DNA of 64,000 nucleotides from Natronomonas salinimetallica (GTDB lineage Archaea > Halobacteriota > Halobacteria > Halobacteriales > Haloarculaceae): NCBI RefSeq assembly GCF_013839515.1, contig NZ_JACDNQ010000014.1:25060-89059 (forward strand), given 5' to 3'. A program made the position numbers and the translations under genes. The notes under the pieces were generated by a model. That model searched no databases, was not told the DNA's origin, and saw only the letters and a list, made by a program, of their open reading frames with translations. Position 1 is the first letter of the stretch, and each line of letters begins with the position of its first letter. Positions 56,515-64,000 of this stretch are shown here, piece after piece.

Positions 56515-58398
56515 TCAGCGTTGCCGCAGAGCCACGATACCCAAGACGAGCACCAACACCACCGCGATGGCGATGATCCCCCACGGAGGGCTACCGTCTG
56601 CCTCTTCGGGCTGTTCCTGCCCAGGCTCCTCGACGGCCAGCGGCTCGAGGTCGAGCGCTCCGACGGCGAGGTCGTACTCGCCGGGCGCGTCCGGGGCGAC
56701 GGTGAACGACACGTTTCGTGATTCGCCGCCGTCGAGCGTGACCGTTTCGGTGGCGACGACGTCGCCGTCGAGTGTGAGTTCGATCGAATCCTCGCCGGTA
56801 GTCTGCCCGCGATTCGTCACGGTGGCTGTGACGGTCGCTTCTGCACCCACGTCGATCGTCCCCGCGTCGATAGTGGCGGCTGTCGGCTCGATCGTCGCCG
56901 CCCCGGTTCCGAGCGCGAACACGGAGAACTCGGGCATCGTGCCTTCGAAACGGTGGTACGTCTCCCCGCCGTCGGCGTATTCGGTCTCTCGTGTCTCCCA
57001 CTCGCCGTCGAGTCGATGATACAGCGTGACGCCCTCGGGCTCGACGCCCAGTTCCTCGAGATATGCGCGGCGGATGCTGAACTCGAACGTCGCGCCGGCG
57101 ATCGCGCCGTCGCCGAGGGTGTGTTCGACATCGACGTAGCCGGCGGAGACGGTGTCTGTCTCGGCTTCGAAGGACTCGGCGGCGGTTCGGACGGTATCGG
57201 GGGCGTCGGTCTGTGCGATCAGTTCCGGCGGCTCGCCCCGAGGTGCGATCGATGCGTCGACCGCACCGACAGCCCCCGAAGGCGGCGGTGCAAGCGCCGA
57301 CTGTGCGGGCTGGCCCGCGGCGGAACTTCTGGTGAGGTCGTTCTCGTAGGTGGTGACCGAGAGCGTGAAGTCTTGATCGGTGTTGAGGTCGACGCTGAGG
57401 CGGTCAGCACGGACGTTGCTGGCCCCATCCCCGTCGGCTCCGTCGGCGTCGGTCCCGCCGTCGGCTCCGTCGGCCTGTCCAGTGTCGGCGTCTCCGTCCG
57501 CCCCGGCGTCGGCGTCATCCTCGGGGTCGACGTCGGCGTCGACGATCCGTGCCCGTCCGTTCTCGATGATGAGCGTTTGACCGGGTTGGGGGTTCGACAC
57601 CGAGACGGTCGTATCCGGGGTTTCACCGTCCTCACCGCCGTCTTCGCCGCTGCTGTCGCCGGTTTCGGTGGTCTCCGTCACGGTAACGGACGCCTCCCCG
57701 TCCTCGGCGACTGTCGAACTCCCGCTTCCTCCCCCGCCCCCGCCGGAGCTACTGCTTCCAGTAGTGACCTCCTCGCGGAGGTTCACGCTGTGTGCTCCCG
57801 CCGCAAGTTCACTGAAGCTGACAGAGCCGTCGCCGTCGACCGCCGTGGTATCGAGTACGGTTCCGGTATCCACGTCGAGTGCTTCGACAGTGTCGCCAGT
57901 GTCGAGACCGGTACTCTCGATCCGAACCGCGGCCGTAGTCTCACTATCGGTGCTGTAGACGAGGTCGACGTCGGAACTCGACGAATCGTAGTCCACGTCG
58001 CTGACGTTCAGGGAGTCGAAGCCCCCAAGCAGCGCGATCGCCTGTTTGTCGTCGGGGGTGACGGTGATCGAGGGATCGTCGTCGACGTTCGTGAGGTTGG
58101 TGAACGTGCCGGTGCGCTGGTCGAGGGTCACGGACGCAGCGCCGGAGGACGAGAGAGTGATGTCCGGCAGTTCGAGCGTGTCCGGATCCGAGAAGGGGTT
58201 GCCCGATCGGGGGTCGGCCCCGTCGCTTGCGTCCGCGACCTCGAACCCGGAGTCGGTAACGTAGTGGACGCCATCGGCGGCGCTCGCCGTGCCGATAGGT
58301 CCGACTCCGAGCGGTGCTACGAGTGGTGACAGTACGAGCAGTGTGACGAGCGTTATCGAGAGCAACCGAACGCGGGGGCTAGTCGAGAAGTCAGTCAT
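56515..58398 (-). CDS. Surface protein with PGF-pre-PGF domain
   Basis: A 627-residue secreted protein. Signal segment residues about 11-40 (LLSITLVTLLVLSPLVAPLG). Extracellular Ig-like part, a Gly/Ser linker, and a long Asp/Ala/Gly stretch (about 270-315). The domain around YVDVEHTLGDGAIAG ... LYHRLDGEWETRETEY matches PGF-pre-PGF. A CARDB/APHP-like domain (VTNRGQTTGEDSIEL) follows, and a C-terminal helix ends LRQR. No PGF triplet is visible, so the anchor is probably the helix itself. Role unknown; the mcm gene is downstream. Confidence 0.75.
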   Translation of the reverse strand: MTDFSTSPRVRLLSITLVTLLVLSPLVAPLGVGPIGTASAADGVHYVTDSGFEVADASDGADPRSGNPFSDPDTLELPDITLSSSGAASVTLDQRTGTFTNLTNVDDDPSITVTPDDKQAIALLGGFDSLNVSDVDYDSSSSDVDLVYSTDSETTAAVRIESTGLDTGDTVEALDVDTGTVLDTTAVDGDGSVSFSELAAGAHSVNLREEVTTGSSSSGGGGGGSGSSTVAEDGEASVTVTETTETGDSSGEDGGEDGETPDTTVSVSNPQPGQTLIIENGRARIVDADVDPEDDADAGADGDADTGQADGADGGTDADGADGDGASNVRADRLSVDLNTDQDFTLSVTTYENDLTRSSAAGQPAQSALAPPPSGAVGAVDASIAPRGEPPELIAQTDAPDTVRTAAESFEAETDTVSAGYVDVEHTLGDGAIAGATFEFSIRRAYLEELGVEPEGVTLYHRLDGEWETRETEYADGGETYHRFEGTMPEFSVFALGTGAATIEPTAATIDAGTIDVGAEATVTATVTNRGQTTGEDSIELTLDGDVVATETVTLDGGESRNVSFTVAPDAPGEYDLAVGALDLEPLAVEEPGQEQPEEADGSPPWGIIAIAVVLVLVLGIVALRQR

Positions 58399-58464
58399 CG
58401 GCGACCCCCTCCACTCTGGAATGTTGCTGCTCGCTTGGCACCGTTTGCTCTCCTGGCCGAACTC

Positions 58465-58471
58465 TTTTATT
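58465..58471 (+). promoter_or_regulatory. TATA box of hicB
   Basis: TTTTATT lies about 26 nt before the ATG at 58494. Confidence 0.5.
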
Positions 58472-58493
58472 CGATTCCGGCCTACGGACATGC

Positions 58494-58793
58494 ATGGCAA
58501 GTTCGAGTGTGGACGGAGAGGATAACGGGCGAGAGCAGGAGATTCGGCTCGTCCGTTCGGGGGAGTTGTGGGTTGCCACGGACGTGGAGACGGGCGTCGC
58601 CAGCCAGGGGGAGTCCCGCGAGGTCGCACTCGAAAACCTCGACGAAGCCCTTGCCCTCCACCGGGGCGAAATCGGTGACTCCGTCGACTCTCCAGAAGCA
58701 GAACGCGAGGTCCTTCGGAAGTTGGATATCGACCCCGACGAGGTCGAGCAGGCCCGAGAAGATGCAGGCGAACTGCCGGAGTTCATGCAGTAG
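58494..58793 (+). CDS. hicB: HicB-type antitoxin
   Basis: A 99-residue partner of HicA. The RNase-H-like HicB core is visible: IRLVRSGELWVATDVETGVASQGESREVALENLDEALAL, in which VASQGESREVALENL is the family hallmark. The C-terminal acidic helix replaces a DNA-binding domain, so autoregulation would need another site. Gene order antitoxin-toxin, gap 8 nt. Confidence 0.85.
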   Translation: MASSSVDGEDNGREQEIRLVRSGELWVATDVETGVASQGESREVALENLDEALALHRGEIGDSVDSPEAEREVLRKLDIDPDEVEQAREDAGELPEFMQ

Positions 58794-58801
58794 TTAGTCT
58801 G

Positions 58802-59050
58802 ATGCCGCCCAGGGACTTCTCCGGTCGTGAGGTCGTCAAAGCGCTCACGAAAAACCGGTTTTTCATCGTCGATCGGACGGGTAGTCACGTCAAACTCCGG
58901 TACGAGCATCCGACCAACGACGAGGACGTTCGGGTGGTAAGCGTGCCGATGCACGGCCGTATCGACACCGGGACGTTGCGGTCGATTGCCGAGCAGTCGG
59001 GGGCGCGTGACTTCGACGCCTTTTGTGCGTGGATCGGCCGGCACAGTTGA
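58802..59050 (+). CDS. hicA: HicA-type mRNA interferase toxin
   Basis: An 82-residue dsRBD-fold toxin that degrades mRNA when unbound. Family marks: FSGREVVKALTKNRFFIVDRTGSHVKLRY, with the catalytic His in GSHVKL, and VPMHGRIDTGTLRSIAEQSG. Length and start are standard. Forms a module with hicB just upstream. Confidence 0.88.
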   Translation: MPPRDFSGREVVKALTKNRFFIVDRTGSHVKLRYEHPTNDEDVRVVSVPMHGRIDTGTLRSIAEQSGARDFDAFCAWIGRHS

Positions 59051-59087
59051 GTTCTCGTCCTGAGACGAACGCTCCACCGTCGCGCCC

Positions 59088-59366
59088 TCAGTCATGCTCT
59101 CCTCCGGGCTGGTCGGGGACCTGTGGCGTCTCGACACCGCCGGGGTCGACCTGAATCTGGTCGCGGCTGTCCCACAGCGCGTTGATGATGTGCATCCCCT
59201 GGGCGGTGAGGTCCTGGCTGAGATTGGCTTTCACGAGGTCCGCGATGGTCTCCTGACCGTACTCGTTGATTAGTCGCTCCCACATCAGTTGTCGTGGCTC
59301 GTCGAAGGCCGCGGGGTCGATTTCGACCGAAAGTGTGATGGGGTCGAACGCGTCGTCCTCAGTCAT
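59088..59366 (-). CDS. Small paralogue A, flanking the toxin-antitoxin pair
   Basis: A 92-residue protein almost the same as that at 59973-60272: DPAAFDEPRQLMWERLI, ADLVKANL.QDLTAQGM, GGVETPQVPDQPGG. Unknown fold, acidic, with two predicted helices. The two copies bracket the RelE/ParE-type pair, so the unit may have arisen by duplication. Not a recognised family; a fibre-associated or chaperone role with the YadA-like protein is possible because the second copy adjoins it. Confidence 0.7.
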   Translation of the reverse strand: MTEDDAFDPITLSVEIDPAAFDEPRQLMWERLINEYGQETIADLVKANLSQDLTAQGMHIINALWDSRDQIQVDPGGVETPQVPDQPGGEHD

Positions 59367-59397
59367 CGACGACCACCCGCCTGGTGGTGGTCGCGCG

Positions 59398-59730
59398 TCA
59401 CTCCGAACTGCGCCGTGCGAGTGCCGACAGGTCGTAGGTATCGTCGCTTTTCGGTAGCACAGCAACGACGGTCATCACGTCGGCGGATATCTCGTAGATG
59501 ACCCGGTAACCACTGTTCCCGACTCGCTCGCGGTAGAAGTTGTATGCAGATGGCGAGTCGGTCAGGTATGTCAGATGCTTCTGTGGAACTCGCCCCCAGT
59601 CTATTTTCTCTTCCCAGTCGGCAATCTTGTCCAGAATCCGCTGGGCGTGGTCGGGGTTGTGGTCGGCGATCTGTGCGATGTCCTGCTGTGCCTCTGGAAG
59701 AAATTCGAGCGACGACGGCCCACGCGGCAT
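59398..59730 (-). CDS. RelE/ParE-superfamily toxin
   Basis: A 110-residue type II toxin. Pattern FLPEAQQDIAQIADHNPDHAQRILDKIADWEEKIDWG and the core strand YRVIYEISADVMTVVAVLPK, followed by DDTYDLSALARR, fit the ParE/RelE fold. Catalytic residues cannot be assigned by eye, so mRNA-interferase versus gyrase-poison is open. Starts 2 nt after the antitoxin stop. Confidence 0.8.
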   Translation of the reverse strand: MPRGPSSLEFLPEAQQDIAQIADHNPDHAQRILDKIADWEEKIDWGRVPQKHLTYLTDSPSAYNFYRERVGNSGYRVIYEISADVMTVVAVLPKSDDTYDLSALARRSSE

Positions 59731-59732
59731 CG

Positions 59733-59885
59733 TTACTCGTCCGTTTCGAGTGCCTCTCTGACTTCCGAGAGCGAGCGACGGTCCTCGTCGTCGAGACTCT
59801 CCAGTCGCTCGGCAACCGCTTCGCGCTCGTCAGGGAGCATCTCGTCGTCGTCCTGCTCCTCAGTGGTGTCGTCGCTTTTCGCCAT
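59733..59885 (-). CDS. Small acidic antitoxin of the RelE/ParE pair
   Basis: A 50-residue, very acidic protein (MAKSDDTTEEQDDDEMLPDE...). No DNA-binding domain, only a helix of the type that wraps around a RelE toxin (EREAVAERLESLDDEDRRSL). Identified by position directly before the toxin gene and length. Start ATG at 59885. Confidence 0.7.
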   Translation of the reverse strand: MAKSDDTTEEQDDDEMLPDEREAVAERLESLDDEDRRSLSEVREALETDE

Positions 59886-59972
59886 TGCTGTGTGAGGATT
59901 GGCCGTGTTCGTATTTGAACCCTTGGACCGACCTGGCACTGATTGCGACCCGTTCGGAGACGATAGGTGATT

Positions 59973-60272
59973 TCAGTCATCGTTCCCTCCTGGCTGATCT
60001 GGGACTTGTGGTGTCTCGACACCGCCGGGGTTGACCTGAATCTGGTCCCGGTTGTCCCACAGGGCGTTGACCAACTGCATCCCCTGTGCGGTGAGGTCTT
60101 GCTGCAGGTTCGCCTTCACGAGGTCCGCGACTGTCTCGTGGCCGTACTCTTCGATTAGTCGCTCCCACATCAGTTGTCGTGGCTCGTCGAAGGCCGCGGG
60201 GTCGATTTCGACGGTGAGGGTGATCGGGTCGGTCGGTGCGTCTTCGTCGTTCGTGGTGTTGGGTCCTGTCAT
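59973..60272 (-). CDS. Small paralogue B, flanking the toxin-antitoxin pair
   Basis: A 99-residue near-duplicate of the product at 59088-59366, with a longer N-terminus (MTGPNTTNDEDAP). About 75 of the shared 90 residues agree by eye. It lies 27 nt after the YadA-like gene on the same strand. Function unknown. Confidence 0.7.
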   Translation of the reverse strand: MTGPNTTNDEDAPTDPITLTVEIDPAAFDEPRQLMWERLIEEYGHETVADLVKANLQQDLTAQGMQLVNALWDNRDQIQVNPGGVETPQVPDQPGGNDD

Positions 60273-60299
60273 TTGTTGAATCCCGACTGTTGGTTCTGA

Positions 60300-62243
60300 T
60301 CAGGTTGATACCCCTGCGACCTCACCGGTTACATGCCAACTACTGCCACCCCAGATGACCTTCCTGGACGCGTATTGGTTGGTTAATTCTATGGTTGTTG
60401 AGCCGTCGATTTTCTCATTATCTGCATCAATTGTGAGTTTATTCGCACTGGCCGATTTCTTGATGACGTGTTCTTCACCGATAGACGGAGAATCGGGAAG
60501 GTGGATGGTGACGCTAGAACTGGACGTATCGACTTCGACAAAGTATTTTTCTTGATTATCGTCCAAATCGTATTCTGATGACTGACTGGTGGTTGGACGC
60601 GTGAACGGGCCCCCTGAAATCTTAATCGGTTTGGTTAGGGCGCCGCTGTTTTCAAGTATTATACTGGAGTAGGCATCCAGTTTCAGGTCCCCGTCATTTG
60701 TACTGATATCAAAACCATCACTCGATATAATGTCGCTACCATCCAATTCGACATTCCCGAAGGGGCTCAATTTCAGGTGACCTGTACTGGTCGATATCTC
60801 GCCCGCACTCCCGCCGTGGCTGATATCGACCGAATCGCTCTCGGTGCCGTCGAACACCTGCACTTTGTCGTTGGTGGTGTCGGCCGCAAGCAACGTATTG
60901 CCGTCCTTGTCCCGCACGTCAAGCATCGTCGTCTTGTCGAGCCTTGGCGCGATGACGAACCCGCCGGTGGCCTGGAAGCGTACCTCGTCGGTCGCGCTCG
61001 CTGTAAATGTCGTGTCTGAGGAGTCAGCCCAGACGAACGCACTGTTGTTGGTACCCGTGTCAGCCTCACGGCCAGCAGCAAACGAGTACTCTCCATCGGC
61101 TACGTTATTACGGCCAGCAGCAAACGAGTACTCTCCATCGGCTACGTTATCAGAGCCGCCAGGAATGGTCGCGTTGAATCCCGACGCCTCGTTACGGGTG
61201 CCGCCACCAACGGTTGAGGCATGTCCGCTGGCGGTACCAGCAAATCCCCCGGCGACAGTCGCGTTTTTTGTACTCGCAGTGTTTCCGTTACCGCCGGCAA
61301 TAGTCGTCTGGGTATTGCTCGCTGTGTTATCCCTGCCGCCACCCACAGTCGCCCGGTCGGCACTCGCGGTGTTACCCCTGCCGCCACCCACAGTCGCCCA
61401 GTCGGCACTCGCGGTGTTGTCGTAGGAACTGCCGGAGTCGCCACCACCGCCAGCGATGGTGACGCCTTTGACGCTTTGAGCCCCATCGTTGTCCTCGGTG
61501 TTGTTACTCGGATGCCCCCCGATGACGTTCGGTGGCGTGGCCCCGTCTGAAGTTTCTCCGACACTGTCACCGCCATCAATCACCTCCACCGCTGTGACCG
61601 AGTTGGTGCTGGTCACCAGCGAACTGGAACTGCCACCGCCACCGACATCGCCCAGAGTGGTGCCACTGGCTTCGACGACGTTGCCACTGCCATCGATGGC
61701 CAGCAGATTGCCTGAGGACCCCGTCGTCTGATTCGAGAAGGTCAGTTCGTTGTTCGCGCCGGGATCCAACGTCAGATTGCCGTTGTCGTTGGTCGTGACC
61801 GTCAGGCCGCCGGTCGTGTTCTCGACGGTGCCGGACTGGACGTCGAGGTTATCGTTGACCGCCACGGTTCCCGAATTGCCGTTCAACTCCTCGGTGTACA
61901 GCTGCTGCAGCGGGTCGGAACTCGTGCCGATCTGGCCCGAGGCATCCGCACTCGCCGTGCCCGCGCCGAGGCCGAGCAGTCCCAACACGCCGCCCGCCTG
62001 CAGTGCGGTTCGGCGGTTCAACACTGCCCTCTCGGAGTCGTCGCCGTCCGCGTCGCTGCCGTTCGCATCGATCTCCTCGCTGTCGTCCGCATCGCCGCCG
62101 TCCGCGTCGAGCCGTTTTTGTTGTGCGTTGATGATCGCCTCCTGCGCTTCGATGCGTTCTTGTTGGCGCTCGATTGTTTTCTGTTGGTCGTCGAGTTGTG
62201 CTTCGAGTGCGTCGAGTCGGTCGGCGATATCGTTTTGTGTCAT
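60300..62243 (-). CDS. YadA-head-like beta-roll surface protein with N-terminal coiled coil and Tat motif
   Basis: A 647-residue protein. Residues 1-47 are a coiled coil (DRLDALEAQLDDQQKTIERQQ), 48-75 an acidic linker. A Tat-like NRRTALQAGGVLGLLGLGAG (76-95) ends with cleavage near Ala99. Residues about 276-392 hold eight 14-15-residue repeats of the type NTAS...ATVGGG, as in YadA heads and phage-tail-like fibres. AFVWADSSDTTF and RFQATGG (402-427) recall bacterial tail-fibre families. The C-terminus is beta-rich. Probably a trimeric adhesin or fibre; no autotransporter pore is seen. Confidence 0.7.
   Translation of the reverse strand: MTQNDIADRLDALEAQLDDQQKTIERQQERIEAQEAIINAQQKRLDADGGDADDSEEIDANGSDADGDDSERAVLNRRTALQAGGVLGLLGLGAGTASADASGQIGTSSDPLQQLYTEELNGNSGTVAVNDNLDVQSGTVENTTGGLTVTTNDNGNLTLDPGANNELTFSNQTTGSSGNLLAIDGSGNVVEASGTTLGDVGGGGSSSSLVTSTNSVTAVEVIDGGDSVGETSDGATPPNVIGGHPSNNTEDNDGAQSVKGVTIAGGGGDSGSSYDNTASADWATVGGGRGNTASADRATVGGGRDNTASNTQTTIAGGNGNTASTKNATVAGGFAGTASGHASTVGGGTRNEASGFNATIPGGSDNVADGEYSFAAGRNNVADGEYSFAAGREADTGTNNSAFVWADSSDTTFTASATDEVRFQATGGFVIAPRLDKTTMLDVRDKDGNTLLAADTTNDKVQVFDGTESDSVDISHGGSAGEISTSTGHLKLSPFGNVELDGSDIISSDGFDISTNDGDLKLDAYSSIILENSGALTKPIKISGGPFTRPTTSQSSEYDLDDNQEKYFVEVDTSSSSVTIHLPDSPSIGEEHVIKKSASANKLTIDADNEKIDGSTTIELTNQYASRKVIWGGSSWHVTGEVAGVST
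61069..61152. repeat. 42-bp in-frame duplication in the YadA-like gene
   Basis: Two nearly identical 42-bp copies (61069-61110 and 61111-61152) give the last two beta-roll repeats (NVADGEYSFAAGRN). The near-identity shows recent copy-number change in the roll. Confidence 0.85.
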
Positions 62244-62627
62244 ACGGGGGGTTGCTATTCGCTCGTTGCTGTGTCTGTGCAGTTTTCCGTTCCGCGGTCA
62301 GTGGAACGGCGTGCTGGTGCTACTCGGGTGGAGACGGCAGTCGTGGAGTCGGTCGCAGACGGCCCGGTCGTCCGATATGGACGGTCTCCCGAACCGGACG
62401 TCGGGGTGGAATCACGCGACGTCAGCGCGATCACCACCTAATATAAATGCTTTGCTTTTACCCATAATTCACCGGTTACTTGGACGGTATTTATAATTTC
62501 GGCTCCTGCGCAGGATCGTGTCGGGGTCGCACACCCCAACGCTACCGGAGTCGGGGTGTGCTCACACCCACCGCATGAAAACCAACGGAGGACATTTACG
62601 GATGAGTACCGAACAGTCGACGGACGG
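62244..62627. other. Intergenic region with AT-rich promoters
   Basis: No gene supported. AT-rich sites TAATATAAAT (about 62449-62458) and TATTTATAAT (about 62490-62499) look like core promoter elements. Near 62530-62570 are inverted GGGTGTG/CACACCC segments. A short reading frame from 62594 (MSTEQSTDG) is not continued. Confidence 0.5.
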
Positions 62628-62870
62628 ATGCTCGATTACTACGACTGGCTCCTGATGGCGATCGCCGCGGCGATGGTCGCCGGAGCGTCATTGGGCGCTC
62701 ACCCGGCGATAACGCTCCACGAGGGGCTCGCGGGTGGGAGCGTGGTCGCGACGGCCCTTTTGTACGAGGCCGTCATCCGGAATCCGCCGACCCAGCCGAC
62801 CCGGTCGACGACCGTGGCCTCCGTCGTCGTGAGTGTCGGCTGGCTGCTCACTGTCGTCTCGTTTCTGTGA
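62628..62870 (+). CDS. Small two- or three-span membrane protein
   Basis: An 80-residue hydrophobic protein: helices at about residues 6-22, 34-48 and 62-79, ending GWLLTVVSFL. No family recognised. Start MLDYYDWLL at 62628 keeps the helical part; upstream codons give no membrane-like sequence. The 3' end runs into a 23-bp tandem repeat. Confidence 0.55.
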   Translation: MLDYYDWLLMAIAAAMVAGASLGAHPAITLHEGLAGGSVVATALLYEAVIRNPPTQPTRSTTVASVVVSVGWLLTVVSFL

Positions 62871-62930
62871 TCACTGTCATCTCGTTTCTGGTATCATCAT
62901 CGTCTCGTTTCTGGTATCATCGCCGTCTCG
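62858..62930. repeat. 23-bp tandem repeat, three copies plus partial
   Basis: Copies at 62858-62880, 62881-62903 and 62904-62926, with the first differing more, and a partial copy after. The first copy contains the end of the preceding gene. Confidence 0.8.
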
Positions 62931-63023
62931 TTTGCGTGAGCCGGTCCCGCGGAAAGCCCCCCGACGAACGCCCCGGAGTCGATGACCCGAACGTTGATAC
63001 CGAATAAACGTCAAGCGGAACGT

Positions 63024-63263
63024 ATGCCCGATATACTCGCGGAGAACCTCTCCGAGAAGGAGGTCATGGGATCGGACGGTGCCAACCTCGGCACCCTGTA
63101 CAACATCACGATGGAGTTAAAGACCGGAACGCTCCGGCATCTCGTGTTGGACCCCGGCCAGCGGACGGCCGACCTCGAGTTCGATCGCGACGAGGCGGGT
63201 AACTACCTCATCCCGGTCAACCGCGTTCAGGCGGTCAAGGATACGATCGTCGTCGATCGCTGA
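63024..63263 (+). CDS. PRC-barrel domain protein
   Basis: A 79-residue single PRC-barrel (IL.ENLSEKEVMGSDGANLGTLYNITMELKTGTLRHLVL), widespread in archaea, where such proteins have been linked to RNA or cell-division functions. Start MPDILAEN at 63024. It overlaps the usual nob1 neighbourhood: 7 nt before nob1 on the same strand. Confidence 0.85.
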   Translation: MPDILAENLSEKEVMGSDGANLGTLYNITMELKTGTLRHLVLDPGQRTADLEFDRDEAGNYLIPVNRVQAVKDTIVVDR

Positions 63264-63270
63264 GCCACGC

Positions 63271-63726
63271 ATGCACGTTCTCGATTCGTCGGCGTTCATC
63301 GACGAGTACACTACGGACGAGCAGATCGCGACGATCCCGATGGTTCGGGAGGAACTCGAAGACGAGGCGGGATACCGCTTCGACGCCCTCGAGGGATCGG
63401 GGATGCGGATCCACATCCCGGACCCCGAGACCGTCGATCAAATCGAACGCGCCGCCCGCGAGACGGGCGACGCGGAGGCGCTTTCGCGGACGGACGTCCG
63501 CCTGCTTGCGACCGCTTTCGAGTTGGACGCGACCCTCGTGACCGACGACTACGCGATGCAAAACGTCGCCGAGAAACTCGACGTCGGCGTCGAAGTCATC
63601 GCCCAGGACGGCATCGACGAGCGCAGGGACTGGACGTTCCAATGTCAGGGATGCGGACGCGTCTTCGATGAGAACCACGACCGCTGTGAGATCTGCGGGA
63701 GCGGGCTCGAACGGAAACGGCCCTGA
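63271..63726 (+). CDS. nob1: rRNA maturation endonuclease Nob1
   Basis: PIN-domain endonuclease that cuts the 3' end of pre-16S rRNA. PIN acidic residues: Asp in VLDSSAFIDEY, Glu in MVREELEDE, Asp in LSRTDVRLLATA and LVTDDYAM. A C-terminal zinc ribbon CQGCGRVFDENHDRCEICG binds RNA. 151 aa is typical. Confidence 0.93.
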   Translation: MHVLDSSAFIDEYTTDEQIATIPMVREELEDEAGYRFDALEGSGMRIHIPDPETVDQIERAARETGDAEALSRTDVRLLATAFELDATLVTDDYAMQNVAEKLDVGVEVIAQDGIDERRDWTFQCQGCGRVFDENHDRCEICGSGLERKRP

Positions 63727-64000
63727 CGCGCGCATCGTACCGAGTACGCCCGTCTCGGAGCGCCACGCGCCCTCTACGGGGGTGGCGCTCGGCGGGACAC
63801 CGTGGGCGTACTCATACTGTCGGCTATAATTCCGTGAAGCTATCGCGTCACCGTCGCGCGAATAGCTTGAAATATAGTAAACATCGCAACTATGTACACA
63901 TCGATCGCACGGCGTAATGGTCAAGATAATTTTTGCAAATAGGGACCCAGGAATTTGTCGATCCAAGATTTAGCAAATCCAAGTCTCTTCGTGAACTTCT
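63727..64000. other. Right end of window, no gene recognised
   Basis: Holds the nested inverted repeat and then TCATACTGTCGGC (about 63812-63824), related to the arm of the dispersed repeat of 24801 and 33944. The last 150 nt become AT-rich. A gene may begin beyond the edge. Confidence 0.5.
63742..63813. repeat. Nested perfect inverted repeats after nob1
   Basis: Outer arms GAGTACGCCC (63742-63751) and GGGCGTACTC (63804-63813); inner arms GAGCGCCAC (63758-63766) and GTGGCGCTC (63782-63790). A 72-nt stem would form in RNA or DNA. It starts 15 nt after the nob1 stop and may end the nob1 transcript. Confidence 0.75.

Noticed and set aside
59363..60022. 219-codon minus-strand frame through the toxin-antitoxin region
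   Set aside because: Overlaps the better supported toxin and antitoxin genes in another frame; Arg/Ser-rich and without domain.
62556..62627. N-terminal 24-residue extension of the small membrane protein
   Set aside because: Polar sequence without signal-like features (MCSHPPHENQ); start at 62628 gives a coherent membrane protein.

Overview
The window reads as part of a haloarchaeal (class Halobacteria) chromosome. The DNA is GC-rich and the proteins are strongly acidic. Archaeal information-processing genes are present (SRP19, Gar1, FEN1, TFB, GatE, MCM, Nob1, TrmJ-like). Surface proteins carry PGF-type C-terminal anchors, and many genes have TATA boxes about 25-30 nt before the start codon, as expected for leaderless mRNAs. 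I cannot name the species.

Layout. 1-2.9 kb: a cobalamin/iron-type ABC importer (BtuD partial, BtuC, divergent BtuF-like binding protein). 2.9-4.6 kb: srp19-gar1 and a presenilin-type membrane protease. 4.7-7.1 kb: an IS607-type element (serine recombinase TnpA plus RuvC-type TnpB). 7.1-11.2 kb: an ornithine cyclodeaminase homologue, an MFS transporter, a DUF3054 membrane protein, a methyltransferase and a GNAT protein. 11.6-15.2 kb: a two-gene redox unit made of a double-rhodanese/siroheme sulfite-nitrite reductase fusion and an FrhB-like F420 protein with two 4Fe-4S sites. 15.5-24.1 kb: gyrBA, fen1, bolA-like and fumC. 24.3-33.9 kb: a PadR-like regulator, gatE, small membrane proteins, a Usp, a COG1361/MMPL export pair and trxB. 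34.0-36.2 kb: a nickel unit (NicO-type transporter, NikR, small membrane protein). 36.3-43.9 kb: housekeeping genes (riboflavin/F420 pathway reductase, TrmJ-like, MTH865, DtxR, hisD, Usp, D-2-hydroxyacid dehydrogenase, VOC, DMT). 44.4-46.2 kb: an IS200/IS605 element with divergent tnpA and tnpB. 46.3-49.1 kb: a TFB and four small haloarchaeal proteins that follow mcm. 49.1-56.3 kb: mcm with three inteins. 56.5-62.2 kb: an accessory stretch with a PGF-pre-PGF surface protein, HicBA, a RelE/ParE-type pair between two copies of a small paralogue, and a YadA-head-like repeat protein. 62.6-63.7 kb: a small membrane protein, a PRC-barrel protein and Nob1.

Most notable points: (1) the rhodanese/sulfite-reductase fusion next to an F420-oxidoreductase subunit, which resembles a split F420-dependent sulfite reductase; (2) three full-length inteins in one MCM gene, each with an extra HTH-like module and one with a patchwork composition; (3) a shared promoter-site architecture (N16 spacing) upstream of two genes flanking nikR; (4) recurrent 15-28 bp minisatellites in intergenic DNA and in acidic C-terminal tails; (5) a dispersed, hairpin-forming repeat of about 80 bp; (6) an archaeal YadA-head-like beta-roll protein whose Tat motif follows a coiled coil of about 45 residues. 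All statements on function are from reading the sequence only; no search or alignment program was run.
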